Position numbers and translations under genes: made by a program. Under the pieces are notes generated by a model, which ran no database searches, was not told the origin of the DNA, and saw only the letters and a list, made by a program, of their open reading frames with translations. Below are positions 6,526 to 15,718 of a stretch of DNA of 64,000 bases, one piece after another. How positions within the stretch are numbered: position 1 is the stretch's first letter; every line of letters starts with the position of its first letter. The DNA is from Haloarcula amylovorans (GTDB lineage Archaea; Halobacteriota; Halobacteria; Halobacteriales; Haloarculaceae): assembly GCF_004681185.1 (NCBI RefSeq), contig NZ_SRIF01000009.1, forward strand, positions 18,556-82,555. Reading direction: 5' to 3'.

Positions 6526-6618
6526 TGTACTACCGGTGGTAGCGGGTGGTCCGGTTGGAATTCACCAGCCGACAGTTCCTTCGGGAGCAGTCGTCACCAC
6601 TGAACCCGAGAAGAGACC

Positions 6619-7485
6619 CTACTGATTCCGTCGGATTCCGCGAGACTCACCCATGGCGAAGGTGGTCATATTCGGGTAGTCCGCGATCAGTCCGTCCGCG
6701 CCGAACTCGATGGGGTCCCGCGCTTCCCGCCAGGTGTCGACCGTCCAGACGTTCACTTCCCGGCCCTCGGCGTGAGCCGTCTCGACGAGGTCGGCGTCGA
6801 GTACACCGAGAGAGGGGTTGACCGCTTTGGCGTCGAGTTCGCGGGCGACAGCCAGATTCTCGGCGACGTTCCGTCCGAAGATCGGAGCCACGTCGATGCG
6901 CGGCGCGACGTCTTTTACCGCTCGAATAGCGTCCGGGTCGAACGAGGAGACGTAGAACCGCTTCGACTTGCACGATGCGATGCGTAGGGCACGCTCTGCG
7001 AACTCCGTCCAAGTGAGCGGGCCGGACGCCTTGAACTCGATGTTCATCGTGACGTTCGGGTCGGCCGCTTTGAGCACCTGGGCGAGCGTCGGAACCGTCT
7101 CACTGGAGCCGAGAACCTCGGCATCAAGGACTATCTCCGCGGGCGTCTCGGCGACGAGTCCCAATTCGTTCGTGAGGTCGTCGAGTCGCTCGTCGTGGAA
7201 GACGACTATCTCGCCGTCGCTCGTCGCCACGACATCGATCTCGATCCGGTCGGCTCCCAGTCGTGACGCGCCTTCGATGGCGGCGACCGTGTTCTGGGGG
7301 AACACGTCCCTGAACCCACGGTGTGCCGTCACGTACGGGCCGTCGCGTGACCCATGTCCTCGGTTCTGCTCCGTTCGTGCCGTGGTGGTGCCACTCGCCG
7401 CCGTCAGCCCGAGCATCGCCCCCGTGGCCTTGACCATGCTTCGTCGTGAGACGCGCTTCGCCAGATATGTTGTGCCTCGTGCCAT
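6619..7485 (-). CDS. Secreted glycerophosphodiester phosphodiesterase (Tat substrate)
   Basis: 288 residues. The N-terminus has RVSRRSMVKATGAMLGL, a twin-arginine signal. The mature part has GDPD signatures: TAHRGFRDVFPQNT (catalytic His-Arg), EIDVVATSDGEIVVFHD (metal Glu/Asp and second His), then IEFKAS and a C-terminal VNVWTVDTWREARD. It should hydrolyse glycerophosphodiesters outside the membrane to glycerol-3-phosphate and an alcohol. The ATG at 7485 was chosen over the GTG codon just before it. A TATA element at 7518-7526 predicts a short or absent leader. Confidence 0.88.
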   Translation of the reverse strand: MARGTTYLAKRVSRRSMVKATGAMLGLTAASGTTTARTEQNRGHGSRDGPYVTAHRGFRDVFPQNTVAAIEGASRLGADRIEIDVVATSDGEIVVFHDERLDDLTNELGLVAETPAEIVLDAEVLGSSETVPTLAQVLKAADPNVTMNIEFKASGPLTWTEFAERALRIASCKSKRFYVSSFDPDAIRAVKDVAPRIDVAPIFGRNVAENLAVARELDAKAVNPSLGVLDADLVETAHAEGREVNVWTVDTWREARDPIEFGADGLIADYPNMTTFAMGESRGIRRNQ

Positions 7486-7488
7486 CAC

Positions 7489-7852
7489 CTATCTCGGCGC
7501 GGACGACCGGTATGAGAGTTTATATGAGGAATCTATCTCGTTCGGTACGTCTACGAGCGGCTATGCGCCGGCTCATATCGGTACCAAACCGATTGGAAGC
7601 AACGAATCGGTAGTCGGAACGTCCCCGTCTCGGACGGGGCTGTCAGGTGATTCGGCGGTAGTTGGCCCGACGGCAGCGCCGACGTATCACGGTTCCGTCT
7701 CGATCGGTCGGGCCCGCGGGCATGCCTGCGTCTTCCAAGCATGCAAGCAAACTTCCCAAGTGAAACGCGTTGCCACACCAGTCTATCGTTTATCCGATTC
7801 AGCGAGCGCGTCGGCGCTCGTCCGACAGTAGCGAGGGTCCACCGGGGAAACT
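7489..7852. other. Divergent intergenic region of 364 bp
   Basis: Holds the promoter of the leftward phosphodiesterase gene and that of the rightward transporter. I see no coding sequence. A short inverted element around GCATGCCTGCG...AAGCATGCAAGC at about 7721-7748 repeats GCATGC twice. A TATA-like GTTTATCC lies near 7787, about 60 bp before the transporter ATG. Confidence 0.5.
7518..7526 (-). promoter_or_regulatory. TATA element of the phosphodiesterase gene
   Basis: CATATAAAC on the minus strand, centred about 37 bp before the ATG at 7485. It predicts a transcription start about ten bases before the start codon. Confidence 0.55.
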
Positions 7853-9349
7853 ATGAGTGCGAGCGAGCAGACGGAGAACGAAGGGACGCTGTTACAGCGA
7901 ACCGGGTCCCGCCTCTCCGAACGAGTCGAACGGTGGATGCCGAGCCCGTTCATCTTCGCCATCCTCCTCACGTACATCGTTTTCATCATCGCGTTCCTCG
8001 TCCAAGGAACCGGGCCGGTACAGTTGGTCCAGTACTGGTTCGACGGCTTCTGGGTGTTGTTATCGTTTACTATGCAAGCAGTATTGATTCTGGTGACCGG
8101 GTTCGTGCTGGCCTATCACCCGTTCATCCAGAATCAGATAAAGCGGCTCCTCTCCATTCCATCGACTGCCAGACAGGGGATTCTGCTGGTAGCGCTAATA
8201 GCGATGGTGACGGCGTGGTTCCATTGGGGACTCGGTCTCATCGTCGGTGCACTACTGGCACGCGAGATGGGGCGACAGGCGAACGAGCGAGGGCTGAACA
8301 TCCACTACCCGCTGCTCTGCGTGGCGGGGTACATGGGACTCGCGCTGACGTGGAACATGGGTCTCTCGGGGGCATCCGTCCTCCTGATGAACACCCCGGG
8401 TAACATCTTCATCGAGCAGGGGATCATCGACCAGCTCGTCCCCGTGACGGAGACGATATTCCACCCGTACATGGTGTCGCTGTTGGTGATTAGCATCGCC
8501 TACTCGTTAGTCGTGCTCTACTTCCTCTCGCCGCCTGACTCCCAGTCGGAGGGTATCACGGAGTTCCTGCCCGAGAGCGAGTTGACCGAGGCGAACGTCC
8601 GGGCCGGCGATACGACGGCGACCGACGGGTCGGGCGAGGCGGGTCCCGAGAAGGACCATGTCGGTGACGAGGCCCCGGACTCCCCGACGCCGTCCGACAA
8701 GATGAACAATAGTCGTGTGATCGGCGGCGTCATCGCGGTAACCGGCGTCGTCTTCGCCCTCTACACGTTCGCGACGAGAGGGCTAAACGCGCTGAACCTC
8801 AACACAGTGAACTTCGCGTTCCTGTTCATCGGGTTCGCCCTGTTCACGAGCCCGCAGGCCTATGAGGAGCGGTTCGCGGAGGCCGTCGACTCGACCGGTG
8901 ACATCATCCTCCAGTTCCCCTTCTACGCGGGGATCATCGGGATGACGCAGAACTCCGGTCTCGCGGAGACCATCGCAGAGACCATCGTGGGAGTCGCCGG
9001 GCCGGAGACGTACCCCGCCGCCGTGGTCATCGTCTCGGCGGTCGTCAACACGTTCGTCCCGTCGGGTGGCGGCGAATGGACTGTTATCGGACCCATCGTC
9101 GTTCCCGCGGCCCAGGACCTCGGTGTCCCCCTCGGGCAGACGCTGGTCGCCTACACGTTCGGCGCGTCGCTCGCGGACCTCGTCCAGCCGTTCTGGGCGC
9201 TTCCGCTGCTGGCGATCACCGACATGCGCGCCCGGGACATCTTCGGCTACGCAATAATGATGCTGTTGCTGATGCTTCCGTTCGTCCTCATCGCCGTCAT
9301 CGTCATCCCGTACGCCGGCGGCTTCTGGGCGGCAATCGTGCCGTTCTGA
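7853..9349 (+). CDS. Short-chain fatty acid transporter, AtoE family
   Basis: 498 residues, about 11-12 membrane helices with a charged cytoplasmic loop near residues 230-285 rich in Glu, Asp and Ser. Family features: N-terminal ERWMPSPFIFAILLTYIVF, SLAVGxx-type turn TAWFHWGLGLIVGALLAREM, the conserved NMGLSGASVLLMNTPGN, and VNTFVPSGGGEWTVIGPI near the C-terminus. Members move acetoacetate or butyrate-type acids. The ATG at 7853 is clear. No thiolase or CoA-transferase gene is adjacent, so the substrate is not confirmed by context. Confidence 0.88.
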   Translation: MSASEQTENEGTLLQRTGSRLSERVERWMPSPFIFAILLTYIVFIIAFLVQGTGPVQLVQYWFDGFWVLLSFTMQAVLILVTGFVLAYHPFIQNQIKRLLSIPSTARQGILLVALIAMVTAWFHWGLGLIVGALLAREMGRQANERGLNIHYPLLCVAGYMGLALTWNMGLSGASVLLMNTPGNIFIEQGIIDQLVPVTETIFHPYMVSLLVISIAYSLVVLYFLSPPDSQSEGITEFLPESELTEANVRAGDTTATDGSGEAGPEKDHVGDEAPDSPTPSDKMNNSRVIGGVIAVTGVVFALYTFATRGLNALNLNTVNFAFLFIGFALFTSPQAYEERFAEAVDSTGDIILQFPFYAGIIGMTQNSGLAETIAETIVGVAGPETYPAAVVIVSAVVNTFVPSGGGEWTVIGPIVVPAAQDLGVPLGQTLVAYTFGASLADLVQPFWALPLLAITDMRARDIFGYAIMMLLLMLPFVLIAVIVIPYAGGFWAAIVPF

Positions 9350-9445
9350 CTGCGGTTCGTCACGACTCGGGAACGCGTCGCCAGTCGCGGCCCGCTTGAA
9401 TTTCCCGGTCCAGCGAATTTATCGGAGGCCGTCGTTCGTCCGGTA

Positions 9446-9973
9446 ATGAGCGACAAAGCGACCGGGCCAACCGATGGCACCTCGACGCTCAACGACGGGG
9501 TAACGCGGCGGGCGCTCCTCGCAGCGGGCGTGTTCGGATTCGGTTTCAGCGGGCTGATAGACGTCCTCGTGTTACACCACGTCCTCCAGTGGCACCATCT
9601 CGTCTCGGGCGTGTACCCGCAGGACACCCTCTCCGGGCTTCGGACGAACATTCTCGCTGACGGGCTCTTCTCTCTCACGATGCTCGTGATTATGTGCGTC
9701 GGCGGCGGGTTACTTTGGCAGTCCGAACGGCGAACGGACGTACCGCTGGCCTTGCGACCGGTGACCGGGGCAGCCGTTATCGGACTTGGCATCTTCGACC
9801 TCTTCGACGTGGTCGTCGACCACATGATCCTGGGCCTCCACCAGCCGCTCTCGCAAGCCGGCCGATACAACCCCCACTGGGCAGCAGTCAGTCTCCTCTT
9901 CGTCGCCGCCGGGTACTACATCTACAGGACCGGGACGGGGAATCGAGACGACAGCCCGACGGGAGCCACCTGA
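9446..9973 (+). CDS. DUF2243 membrane protein
   Basis: 175 residues with four membrane helices. The motif LIDVLVLHHVLQWHHLVSGV near residues 35-55 and DLFDVVVDHMILGLHQ further on give the repeated histidines typical of DUF2243, which suggests heme or metal binding in the membrane. The function of the family is not known. A small one-helix protein follows 23 bp later and may be its partner. Confidence 0.85.
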   Translation: MSDKATGPTDGTSTLNDGVTRRALLAAGVFGFGFSGLIDVLVLHHVLQWHHLVSGVYPQDTLSGLRTNILADGLFSLTMLVIMCVGGGLLWQSERRTDVPLALRPVTGAAVIGLGIFDLFDVVVDHMILGLHQPLSQAGRYNPHWAAVSLLFVAAGYYIYRTGTGNRDDSPTGAT

Positions 9974-9996
9974 GCAGTCGTGGAGGATCGCAGTGT

Positions 9997-10188
9997 ATGA
10001 GCGTGTGGACCCTCACGCTGAACTCCGTCTCGTCGCTCGCTCTCACACCACTCCACATCGGGCCAACGACGACGCCGGTCCCCGGCTGGCTGGTGCTGTT
10101 CGCCGCCGTCCTCGGCCTCTGGGCCGCCATCGCGGCCGGCGTCGTCCTCGGCGATAAACTTCTCGTCCGCCTCGGGGAGACGGAGTGA
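9997..10188 (+). CDS. Small single-TM protein downstream of the DUF2243 gene
   Basis: 63 residues, MSVWTLTLNSVSSLALTPLH at the start, then a helix GWLVLFAAVLGLWAAIAAGVV. The start ATG at 9997 follows a GAGGAT stretch. It ends 7 bp before the end of the convergent sulfite oxidase gene. I do not recognise a family; close spacing suggests it is translated with the DUF2243 protein. Confidence 0.55.
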   Translation: MSVWTLTLNSVSSLALTPLHIGPTTTPVPGWLVLFAAVLGLWAAIAAGVVLGDKLLVRLGETE

Positions 10189-10195
10189 CAGCCAG

Positions 10196-11455
10196 TTAGT
10201 CGCGGACAGTGACGGTGATACCCAGCGGTTCGTAGGCGTTGTTGCCGTACCCCTTCTGATTCCAGGGGTATTCGTCGTTCTCGATGCCCCGGCGGCCCGA
10301 ATCTGGGTCGGAAATCGTCGCCGGTTGCGTTCGCCCTCGTTCGTCGGTCGCTCTGGAGAGAAGCGTGTGTTCGCCCGCCTCCGCTTCCCAGACGTACCGG
10401 AACTTTCGGACGGTGTATCGCCCGAGGTCCGGGCCGACAAAGTCCGCCTCGTCCCACGTCTCGCCGCCGTCGGTCGAAACCTCGACGCGTTCTACGGCGT
10501 CGTCGCCGGACCACGCGACGCCGGTGAGTTCGATACAGCTGTCCGACGCGGGGATAAGTTCCTCGCCGTCCTGCGGCGAAGTGAACAGTGACTTGACGAG
10601 TTGGTCGAAGAAGTAGGCGTTTCGAATTTCCTCCTCGGCTTGCATCTGGTCTTGCGTGTCGAATGTCTCGATGTCGGCGTAGCGCTTCGGTTCGCTGTCC
10701 TGGGCCGGGAGGAGCCGGTAGGAGGACTGTTGATACTCCGTGTAGTCCTGCCCGTCTCGCGATTCCCACGCCTCGCCGTTGACCATCTCGTCCATGACGT
10801 GCAACCGCTCGACCCATTTCACGCTGTTGTTGCCGAACCACCCGGGAACGAGCAATCGGACCGGAAAGCCGTGTTCCGCGCTCATCGGCCTCCCGTTCAT
10901 CTCGTAGGCCAACAGACAGTCCTCCAGCGCTTTCTCCATCGGAATCGAGCGCGCGAACACGTCCTCGTCCTCCTTGGCCTCGCCGCCGACGGCCGTGAGC
11001 CACAGGCCGTCGTCGGTGGCTGCCCCGTGGTCGTCCAGAATCGCGCGAATCGGCGTCCCGGTCCAGATAGCGTTGCCGACGGCACCGACTGTCCACTGGT
11101 CACCCTCCGCATCGGGCGAGAAGTACGCGCGCCCGTTGCCCGAACACTCCATCATGTGCATCACGGAGTCGGTCGGATAGTCGTGCTTTAGCTCGTCCAT
11201 CGAGAGGTCGACGGCCGACTCGACGAGACCGGTCAGCGAGACGGTCCATTCGCCCTCGTCGATGTTAGGCGTCCGATGGTGATTTCTGATGTAGTGTTGT
11301 TCGCGCGGCGTCAGGTAGTCTTCGAGGTGGGAACGCGACGCGGTCTGTGCGTTGTCGGGGTCGGTAGAGAGGACTTCGAGGCCGGGATATCGCTCCGCGA
11401 CCGAGGAAGCCGAAGTGGAAGCCATGTCGTCCTCATCGCCGTTGCTCAGTGGCAT
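10196..11455 (-). CDS. Sulfite-oxidase-family molybdopterin oxidoreductase
   Basis: 419 residues. The oxidoreductase molybdopterin domain spans roughly residues 45-260 with the molybdenum-ligand cysteine at 104 in MMECSGNGRAYFSP, then RLLVPGWFGNNSVKWVERL, typical of SUOX/plant sulfite oxidase. A C-terminal Mo-co dimerisation domain follows with GVAWSGDDAVERVEVSTDGG. It lacks a heme domain and a signal peptide, so it is likely cytoplasmic and uses another electron acceptor. The ATG at 11455 was chosen because a TATA-like element lies about 26-36 bp upstream. Sulfite is the likely substrate but not proven. Confidence 0.88.
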   Translation of the reverse strand: MPLSNGDEDDMASTSASSVAERYPGLEVLSTDPDNAQTASRSHLEDYLTPREQHYIRNHHRTPNIDEGEWTVSLTGLVESAVDLSMDELKHDYPTDSVMHMMECSGNGRAYFSPDAEGDQWTVGAVGNAIWTGTPIRAILDDHGAATDDGLWLTAVGGEAKEDEDVFARSIPMEKALEDCLLAYEMNGRPMSAEHGFPVRLLVPGWFGNNSVKWVERLHVMDEMVNGEAWESRDGQDYTEYQQSSYRLLPAQDSEPKRYADIETFDTQDQMQAEEEIRNAYFFDQLVKSLFTSPQDGEELIPASDSCIELTGVAWSGDDAVERVEVSTDGGETWDEADFVGPDLGRYTVRKFRYVWEAEAGEHTLLSRATDERGRTQPATISDPDSGRRGIENDEYPWNQKGYGNNAYEPLGITVTVRD

Positions 11456-11480
11456 TCGGGAGTGGCAATTTCCCAACGGC

Positions 11481-11491
11481 GATTATCTAGA
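11481..11491 (-). promoter_or_regulatory. TATA element of the sulfite oxidase gene
   Basis: TCTAGATAATC on the minus strand lies 26-36 bp before the ATG at 11455, which predicts a leaderless transcript and supports that start over the GTG-type start at 11476. Confidence 0.5.
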
Positions 11492-11694
11492 CTCTGCTTG
11501 CGTGTGAAACCGACATGCAGTATCGGGAGCCAGCCGCGCCCAGTCGAGCACTGTCGGAGACCATAGCCGCCAAATTCCGCCGCCGGGCCGTCCGTGGTCT
11601 CTTCAGGCTGCATATATATCACTCGCAGCTTCAAGCGGAGTGGGTAACCCGTTTAGGCTATTTCATACAGACGAGAACGTGAGGTCCTACACTG

Positions 11695-13203
11695 GTGAAT
11701 TCAGGAACTACTGACCAACAGTTACGAGGAGCGACGCTATCCGAGTCGGCGGATAGCCAGTACCTCGTCGTCTCGAACAGGGAGCCCTATCGCCACGACC
11801 GGGACGGGACTGACATCACCGTCGACCGACCGAACGGCGGTCTGACGAGCGGCTTAGACGGCGCGATGCGGCGGCTCGGCGGGACGTGGATCGCCTGGGG
11901 CGACGGCGACGCCGACCGAGAGGTCGTCGACGACGAGAACCGCGTCCAAGTCCCGCCCGACGCCGACGAGGACCAGTACACACTCGAACGCGTCTGGCTC
12001 TCCGAGGAGGAGCAAGAGAACTACTACCTCGGGTTCAGCAACCGGGTCCTCTGGCCCGTCTGTCACTCGGCGCTGACCAAGATAGAGAGCGAGCGCCAAC
12101 ATTGGGAGGCCTATCGCGACGTGAACCAGCGCTTTGCCGACACCGTTGCCGAACGCGTAGACGAGGAGTCGGTCGTCTGGTTGCAGGACTACCACTTCGG
12201 CCTCGCTCCGAGCATGATTCGGTCGCAGACGGAGCACGATCCGGCCATCGCCCACTTCTGGCACATTCCGTGGCCCGGCCCGGACGCATTCAGAGCGTGT
12301 CCGCACGGGGAGGAGATACTGCGCGGCTTGCTCGGAAACGACTTGCTCGGCTTCCACGTCGACCGATACTGCGAGAATTTCCTGCGTTGTGTGGACGAGC
12401 TGATCCCCATGGCGACGGTGGACGTAGACGCTGGCATCGTCCACCAACCGGACGGACGGCTCACCGTCCGGTCGTTCCCGCTCGGCGTGGAAGCGGACCG
12501 CATCCAGAAGCAGGCTACCGAAGCGGCGTCACACGACCGCTTCAAAGAGTTTGCCGACGAGCACGGCATCGACGCCGACGGGATGCTAGCACTCGGCGTC
12601 GACAGACTGGACTACACGAAGGGAATCCCCGAGCGCCTGCAAGCACTCGAACGGCTCTTAGAGGAGCAGCCGAACCTGCGCGAGTCGTTCACGTACGTGC
12701 AGGTCGGCTCGGAGAGCCGATCGGAGATTCCCGCCTACGAGCAGGTTCAGGCGCAGGTGGCCGAAGCGGTGGAGCGCATCAACGATCGGTTCGGAACCGG
12801 CGGCTGGCAACCGGTCGTCTACGAGACGGGCTACGTCTCGAACGAGACGCTGTACGCGCTCTACCGGGAAGCCGACGCCGCGCTCGTCAGTCCGATCCGC
12901 GACGGGATGAACCTCGTCGCCCAGGAGTACGTCGCCGCACAGGCCGAGGGCCCGGGCGTGCTCGTCCTGAGCGAGCAGGCTGGGATCCACGACCGAATCG
13001 GCGACGACGTGCTCTCGGTGACGCCCCAGAACACCGACGAGTTCGCAAGCGCTATCCACGAGGCGCTCACGATGTCCGATACGGAGCGAGAACGCCGAAT
13101 GACCACACTTCGCCGCGAGATTCAGCGCAACGACCTCGAATCGTGGACGGAAGCAATGCTCGACGAGATTGCCGTCGTCGACGCGTCGCGGAACGGGCGA
13201 TAA
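11695..13203 (+). CDS. otsA: Trehalose-6-phosphate synthase
   Basis: 502 residues, GT20 family. It joins UDP- or ADP-glucose to glucose-6-phosphate. Visible landmarks: VVSNREPYRHD at the start, PNGGLTSGLDGAMRRLGGTW, VWLQDYHFGLAPSMIR, AHFWHIPWPGPDAFR, the donor/acceptor motif GVDRLDYTKGIPERL, and RDGMNLVAQEYVAAQ. The start is GTG at 11695, 33-40 bp after a TATA-like TTTAGGCTAT. otsB follows 4 bp later, so the two form an operon for osmolyte trehalose, a compatible solute in many haloarchaea. Confidence 0.93.
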   Translation: MNSGTTDQQLRGATLSESADSQYLVVSNREPYRHDRDGTDITVDRPNGGLTSGLDGAMRRLGGTWIAWGDGDADREVVDDENRVQVPPDADEDQYTLERVWLSEEEQENYYLGFSNRVLWPVCHSALTKIESERQHWEAYRDVNQRFADTVAERVDEESVVWLQDYHFGLAPSMIRSQTEHDPAIAHFWHIPWPGPDAFRACPHGEEILRGLLGNDLLGFHVDRYCENFLRCVDELIPMATVDVDAGIVHQPDGRLTVRSFPLGVEADRIQKQATEAASHDRFKEFADEHGIDADGMLALGVDRLDYTKGIPERLQALERLLEEQPNLRESFTYVQVGSESRSEIPAYEQVQAQVAEAVERINDRFGTGGWQPVVYETGYVSNETLYALYREADAALVSPIRDGMNLVAQEYVAAQAEGPGVLVLSEQAGIHDRIGDDVLSVTPQNTDEFASAIHEALTMSDTERERRMTTLRREIQRNDLESWTEAMLDEIAVVDASRNGR

Positions 13204-13207
13204 CGCC

Positions 13208-14101
13208 GTGCCCGAAATGACCGCACCGCCGTCGGCGCTGTCGAACCGAGACCGCATCGCTCGCACGCTCGACGGGAGCGACGGGCTACTGCTTGGCGTG
13301 GACTTCGACGGCACGCTCGCCCCAATCGTCTCCGACCCCGACGACGCGACTATCACCGACAGCGCGCGTGAGTCACTCGTCGACTTAGCGAGCCATCCTC
13401 GCGTGACCGTCGCCGCGGTCAGCGGCCGCGAACTCTCCGACCTCGTCGACCGGGTCGATATCGAGGGCCTCGTTTACGCCGGGAATCACGGCTTGGAGAT
13501 CCGGGCGGGCGACACCACGTTCGTCCACCCGGCAGCCGCGCGGCAGCGAGCGCGCATCCAGCACCTGAGCGAGCGGCTCCGGGAGCGCCTGGCCGAGTTT
13601 CCGGAGTGTACGGTCGAGAACAAGAGCCTGACCGCGACCGTTCACGTCAGAGGGAGCGACCACGCAGAGCGGGTCGCTTCGGCGACCGAGACGTTCGTGG
13701 CGAACGCCGAGACCGATATCCGAGTCGTCCCCGGAAAATGCGTGCGAGAGTTGCGCCCGGCCGTCGAGTGGGACAAGGGCGCGGCGATGGAGTTGTTAGC
13801 CGAAGCCGCGGCTAATGGGTACCGACCGCTGTACATTGGCGACGACACGACCGACGAGGACGGGTTCCAAGCGGTGCAACCCGACGGCGTCGCCGCGAAG
13901 GTCGGCACCGCCGCGGAGGCGGGGACGGCGGCGGATTTCAAGCTACACGAACAGGCGGCGGTGCCGCGGCTGCTCGACTGGCTGGCCGAGTACGCCGACG
14001 AGCGATGGACGGCCGACCGACAGTCCAGCCCTTCGACACGGCAGTTGCGCGCAGACGACCTACGGGTCGCAGAAGATTCCTTCGTCGTTCGGGACGAGTA
14101 G
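13208..14101 (+). CDS. otsB: Trehalose-6-phosphate phosphatase
   Basis: 297 residues, HAD superfamily. The catalytic motif is GVDFDGTLAPIV near residue 30; HAD motif 2 is in VAAVSGRELSD, GNHGLEIRAG follows, and motif 4 is YIGDDTTDEDGFQAV. It removes phosphate from trehalose-6-phosphate. I use the GTG at 13208, 4 bp after otsA; an ATG three codons later at 13217 is the alternative. A C-terminal extension of about 35 polar residues after the phosphatase domain is of unknown role. Confidence 0.92.
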   Translation: MPEMTAPPSALSNRDRIARTLDGSDGLLLGVDFDGTLAPIVSDPDDATITDSARESLVDLASHPRVTVAAVSGRELSDLVDRVDIEGLVYAGNHGLEIRAGDTTFVHPAAARQRARIQHLSERLRERLAEFPECTVENKSLTATVHVRGSDHAERVASATETFVANAETDIRVVPGKCVRELRPAVEWDKGAAMELLAEAAANGYRPLYIGDDTTDEDGFQAVQPDGVAAKVGTAAEAGTAADFKLHEQAAVPRLLDWLAEYADERWTADRQSSPSTRQLRADDLRVAEDSFVVRDE

Positions 14102-14127
14102 TCCTGAGAGTCGGGCAACCTGGCGAG

Positions 14128-15588
14128 CTACTGTCGCCGGTCCGCCGCGTCGCTTTCGAGGTGTTTGCTCGTCCACTTCTGTATCGGGTCGTCGGTTTCT
14201 GCCATCCACTCGTCCAGTAGCCCTCGTAACCGGTCGCGTTCGGACTCGTACTCGGGATGGTCGACGAGATTCTGCAGTTCGTGCGGGTCCCGTTCGAGGT
14301 CGTACAGTTCGTCGATATCGGGGGCGTTGAACACGTACTTGTAGCGCTGGGTCCGCACCATCCGCTGGGAGTACAACCCCATCTCGTCGCCGTGATACTC
14401 TGCGAAGATTGCTTCCCGCCGGCCGTTCTCGCGATCGTCGAGAAGCGGCCAGAGGCCCCGGGCGTCGACGCCGTCGGGTTCGGGCACGCCGGCCAGGTCC
14501 AGGAACGTCGGCATGAGGTCCATCAGCGAGACGAGGGCATCGCATTCCTGCCCTGCTTCGACGCCAGGCCCGCGCATCATGAGCGGAATCCGGTACGTGT
14601 CGTCGTACATGAACGGCCCCTTGTTGAACTGCCGGTGGTTTCCGGTGAAGTCACCGTGGTCCGAAGCGTGGACGACGAGGAGGTCCTCGCGGAGTCCGTA
14701 CTCCTCGACCGCGTCGAGAATCCGGCCGATCTGGTCGTCGATGAGGTCGACGAATCCGAAGTACAGTGAGACGGCTTCGGCCCACTCGTCCCACGTCAGG
14801 TGGTCGACGCCGCGGTATTCGAGATAGTTCTCCTGCACCTGTGGTTTGTCCGCGAACGTCTCCTGATAGGACGGCCAGCGCTCGATGTCCTCGGGGTCGT
14901 ACTTCGACGCGTACGGTTCCGGGACGACGTAGGGATGGTGCGGGCCGAGAAAATCCGACCGATGGAAGAACGGGTCGTCCTCGGCGGCGGCCCTCTCCAG
15001 TCGGTCGATGGTTCGCTCGGCGATGTAGTACGAACGGGTCGCCTCGACCGGAATCGGCGACTTGGCGGCGATGAGACTCTCCTCACCGTCGCCGTGTCGG
15101 TTGTAGAGGGTGTCTTCGAGTTCGATATCGTCTGAGTCGATGCCCATTTCCGCTCGGTATGAGCGAAGGCCCCCCTCCAGATGCCCGTTGTGAGCGTCGC
15201 TCGCTCCCATGTAGTCGAAGCCGAAGTCCGCGGGCGTAGCGTTCTGTCCGACGTGCCACTTTCCTACGTAGGAGTTATTGTATCCAGCGTCCCGAAGCAA
15301 CGCTCCGAACGTCGGAACCGAGGTGGAGAGATCCGTCTGGATGGCATCCTGTTCGTGGACGTTGTTGAGAAGACCGTGGTTGTGGGGATAGCGCCCCGTC
15401 AGCAGCGACGCTCGCGCGCTGCTGCAAATGCTGATTGGGGTGTAAGCGTGGGTAAAGCGTACACCGTCCGCACAGAGCCGATCCAACGCGCCGGTATCGA
15501 CCGGCGGGCCAGTCGGCGTCGTGACGTCGTACCGCTCCTGGTCTGTCAAGAGCAGGAGGACGTCGTCCCGAGAGTCGTCTCGTAACAT
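14128..15588 (-). CDS. Sulfatase (type I-like, Cys nucleophile position)
   Basis: 486 residues of the alkaline phosphatase/sulfatase superfamily. Metal-binding LLLLTDQERYD at the N-terminus, the active-site segment SICSSARASLLTGRYPHNHG with Cys at residue 55, GKWHVGQ, and the second metal motif VVHASDHGDFTGNHRQF. Formylglycine conversion normally needs C-x-P-x-R; here the third position is Ser, so conversion is uncertain. The ATG at 15588 was preferred to the GTG just before. It opens the glycan region and may trim or remodel sulfated surface glycans. Confidence 0.88.
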   Translation of the reverse strand: MLRDDSRDDVLLLLTDQERYDVTTPTGPPVDTGALDRLCADGVRFTHAYTPISICSSARASLLTGRYPHNHGLLNNVHEQDAIQTDLSTSVPTFGALLRDAGYNNSYVGKWHVGQNATPADFGFDYMGASDAHNGHLEGGLRSYRAEMGIDSDDIELEDTLYNRHGDGEESLIAAKSPIPVEATRSYYIAERTIDRLERAAAEDDPFFHRSDFLGPHHPYVVPEPYASKYDPEDIERWPSYQETFADKPQVQENYLEYRGVDHLTWDEWAEAVSLYFGFVDLIDDQIGRILDAVEEYGLREDLLVVHASDHGDFTGNHRQFNKGPFMYDDTYRIPLMMRGPGVEAGQECDALVSLMDLMPTFLDLAGVPEPDGVDARGLWPLLDDRENGRREAIFAEYHGDEMGLYSQRMVRTQRYKYVFNAPDIDELYDLERDPHELQNLVDHPEYESERDRLRGLLDEWMAETDDPIQKWTSKHLESDAADRRQ

Positions 15589-15718
15589 CACTTGACTCGA
15601 TAAACACTGACTGACGCTTTATTAGTATTATTGCGCGCTTCGTACAGGTCACAGGCGCAACGAGTAGTATCGAGAAATAGTCGCTGGGCGGGACGCCTCT
15701 GCTGGACCGACGGCAGCG

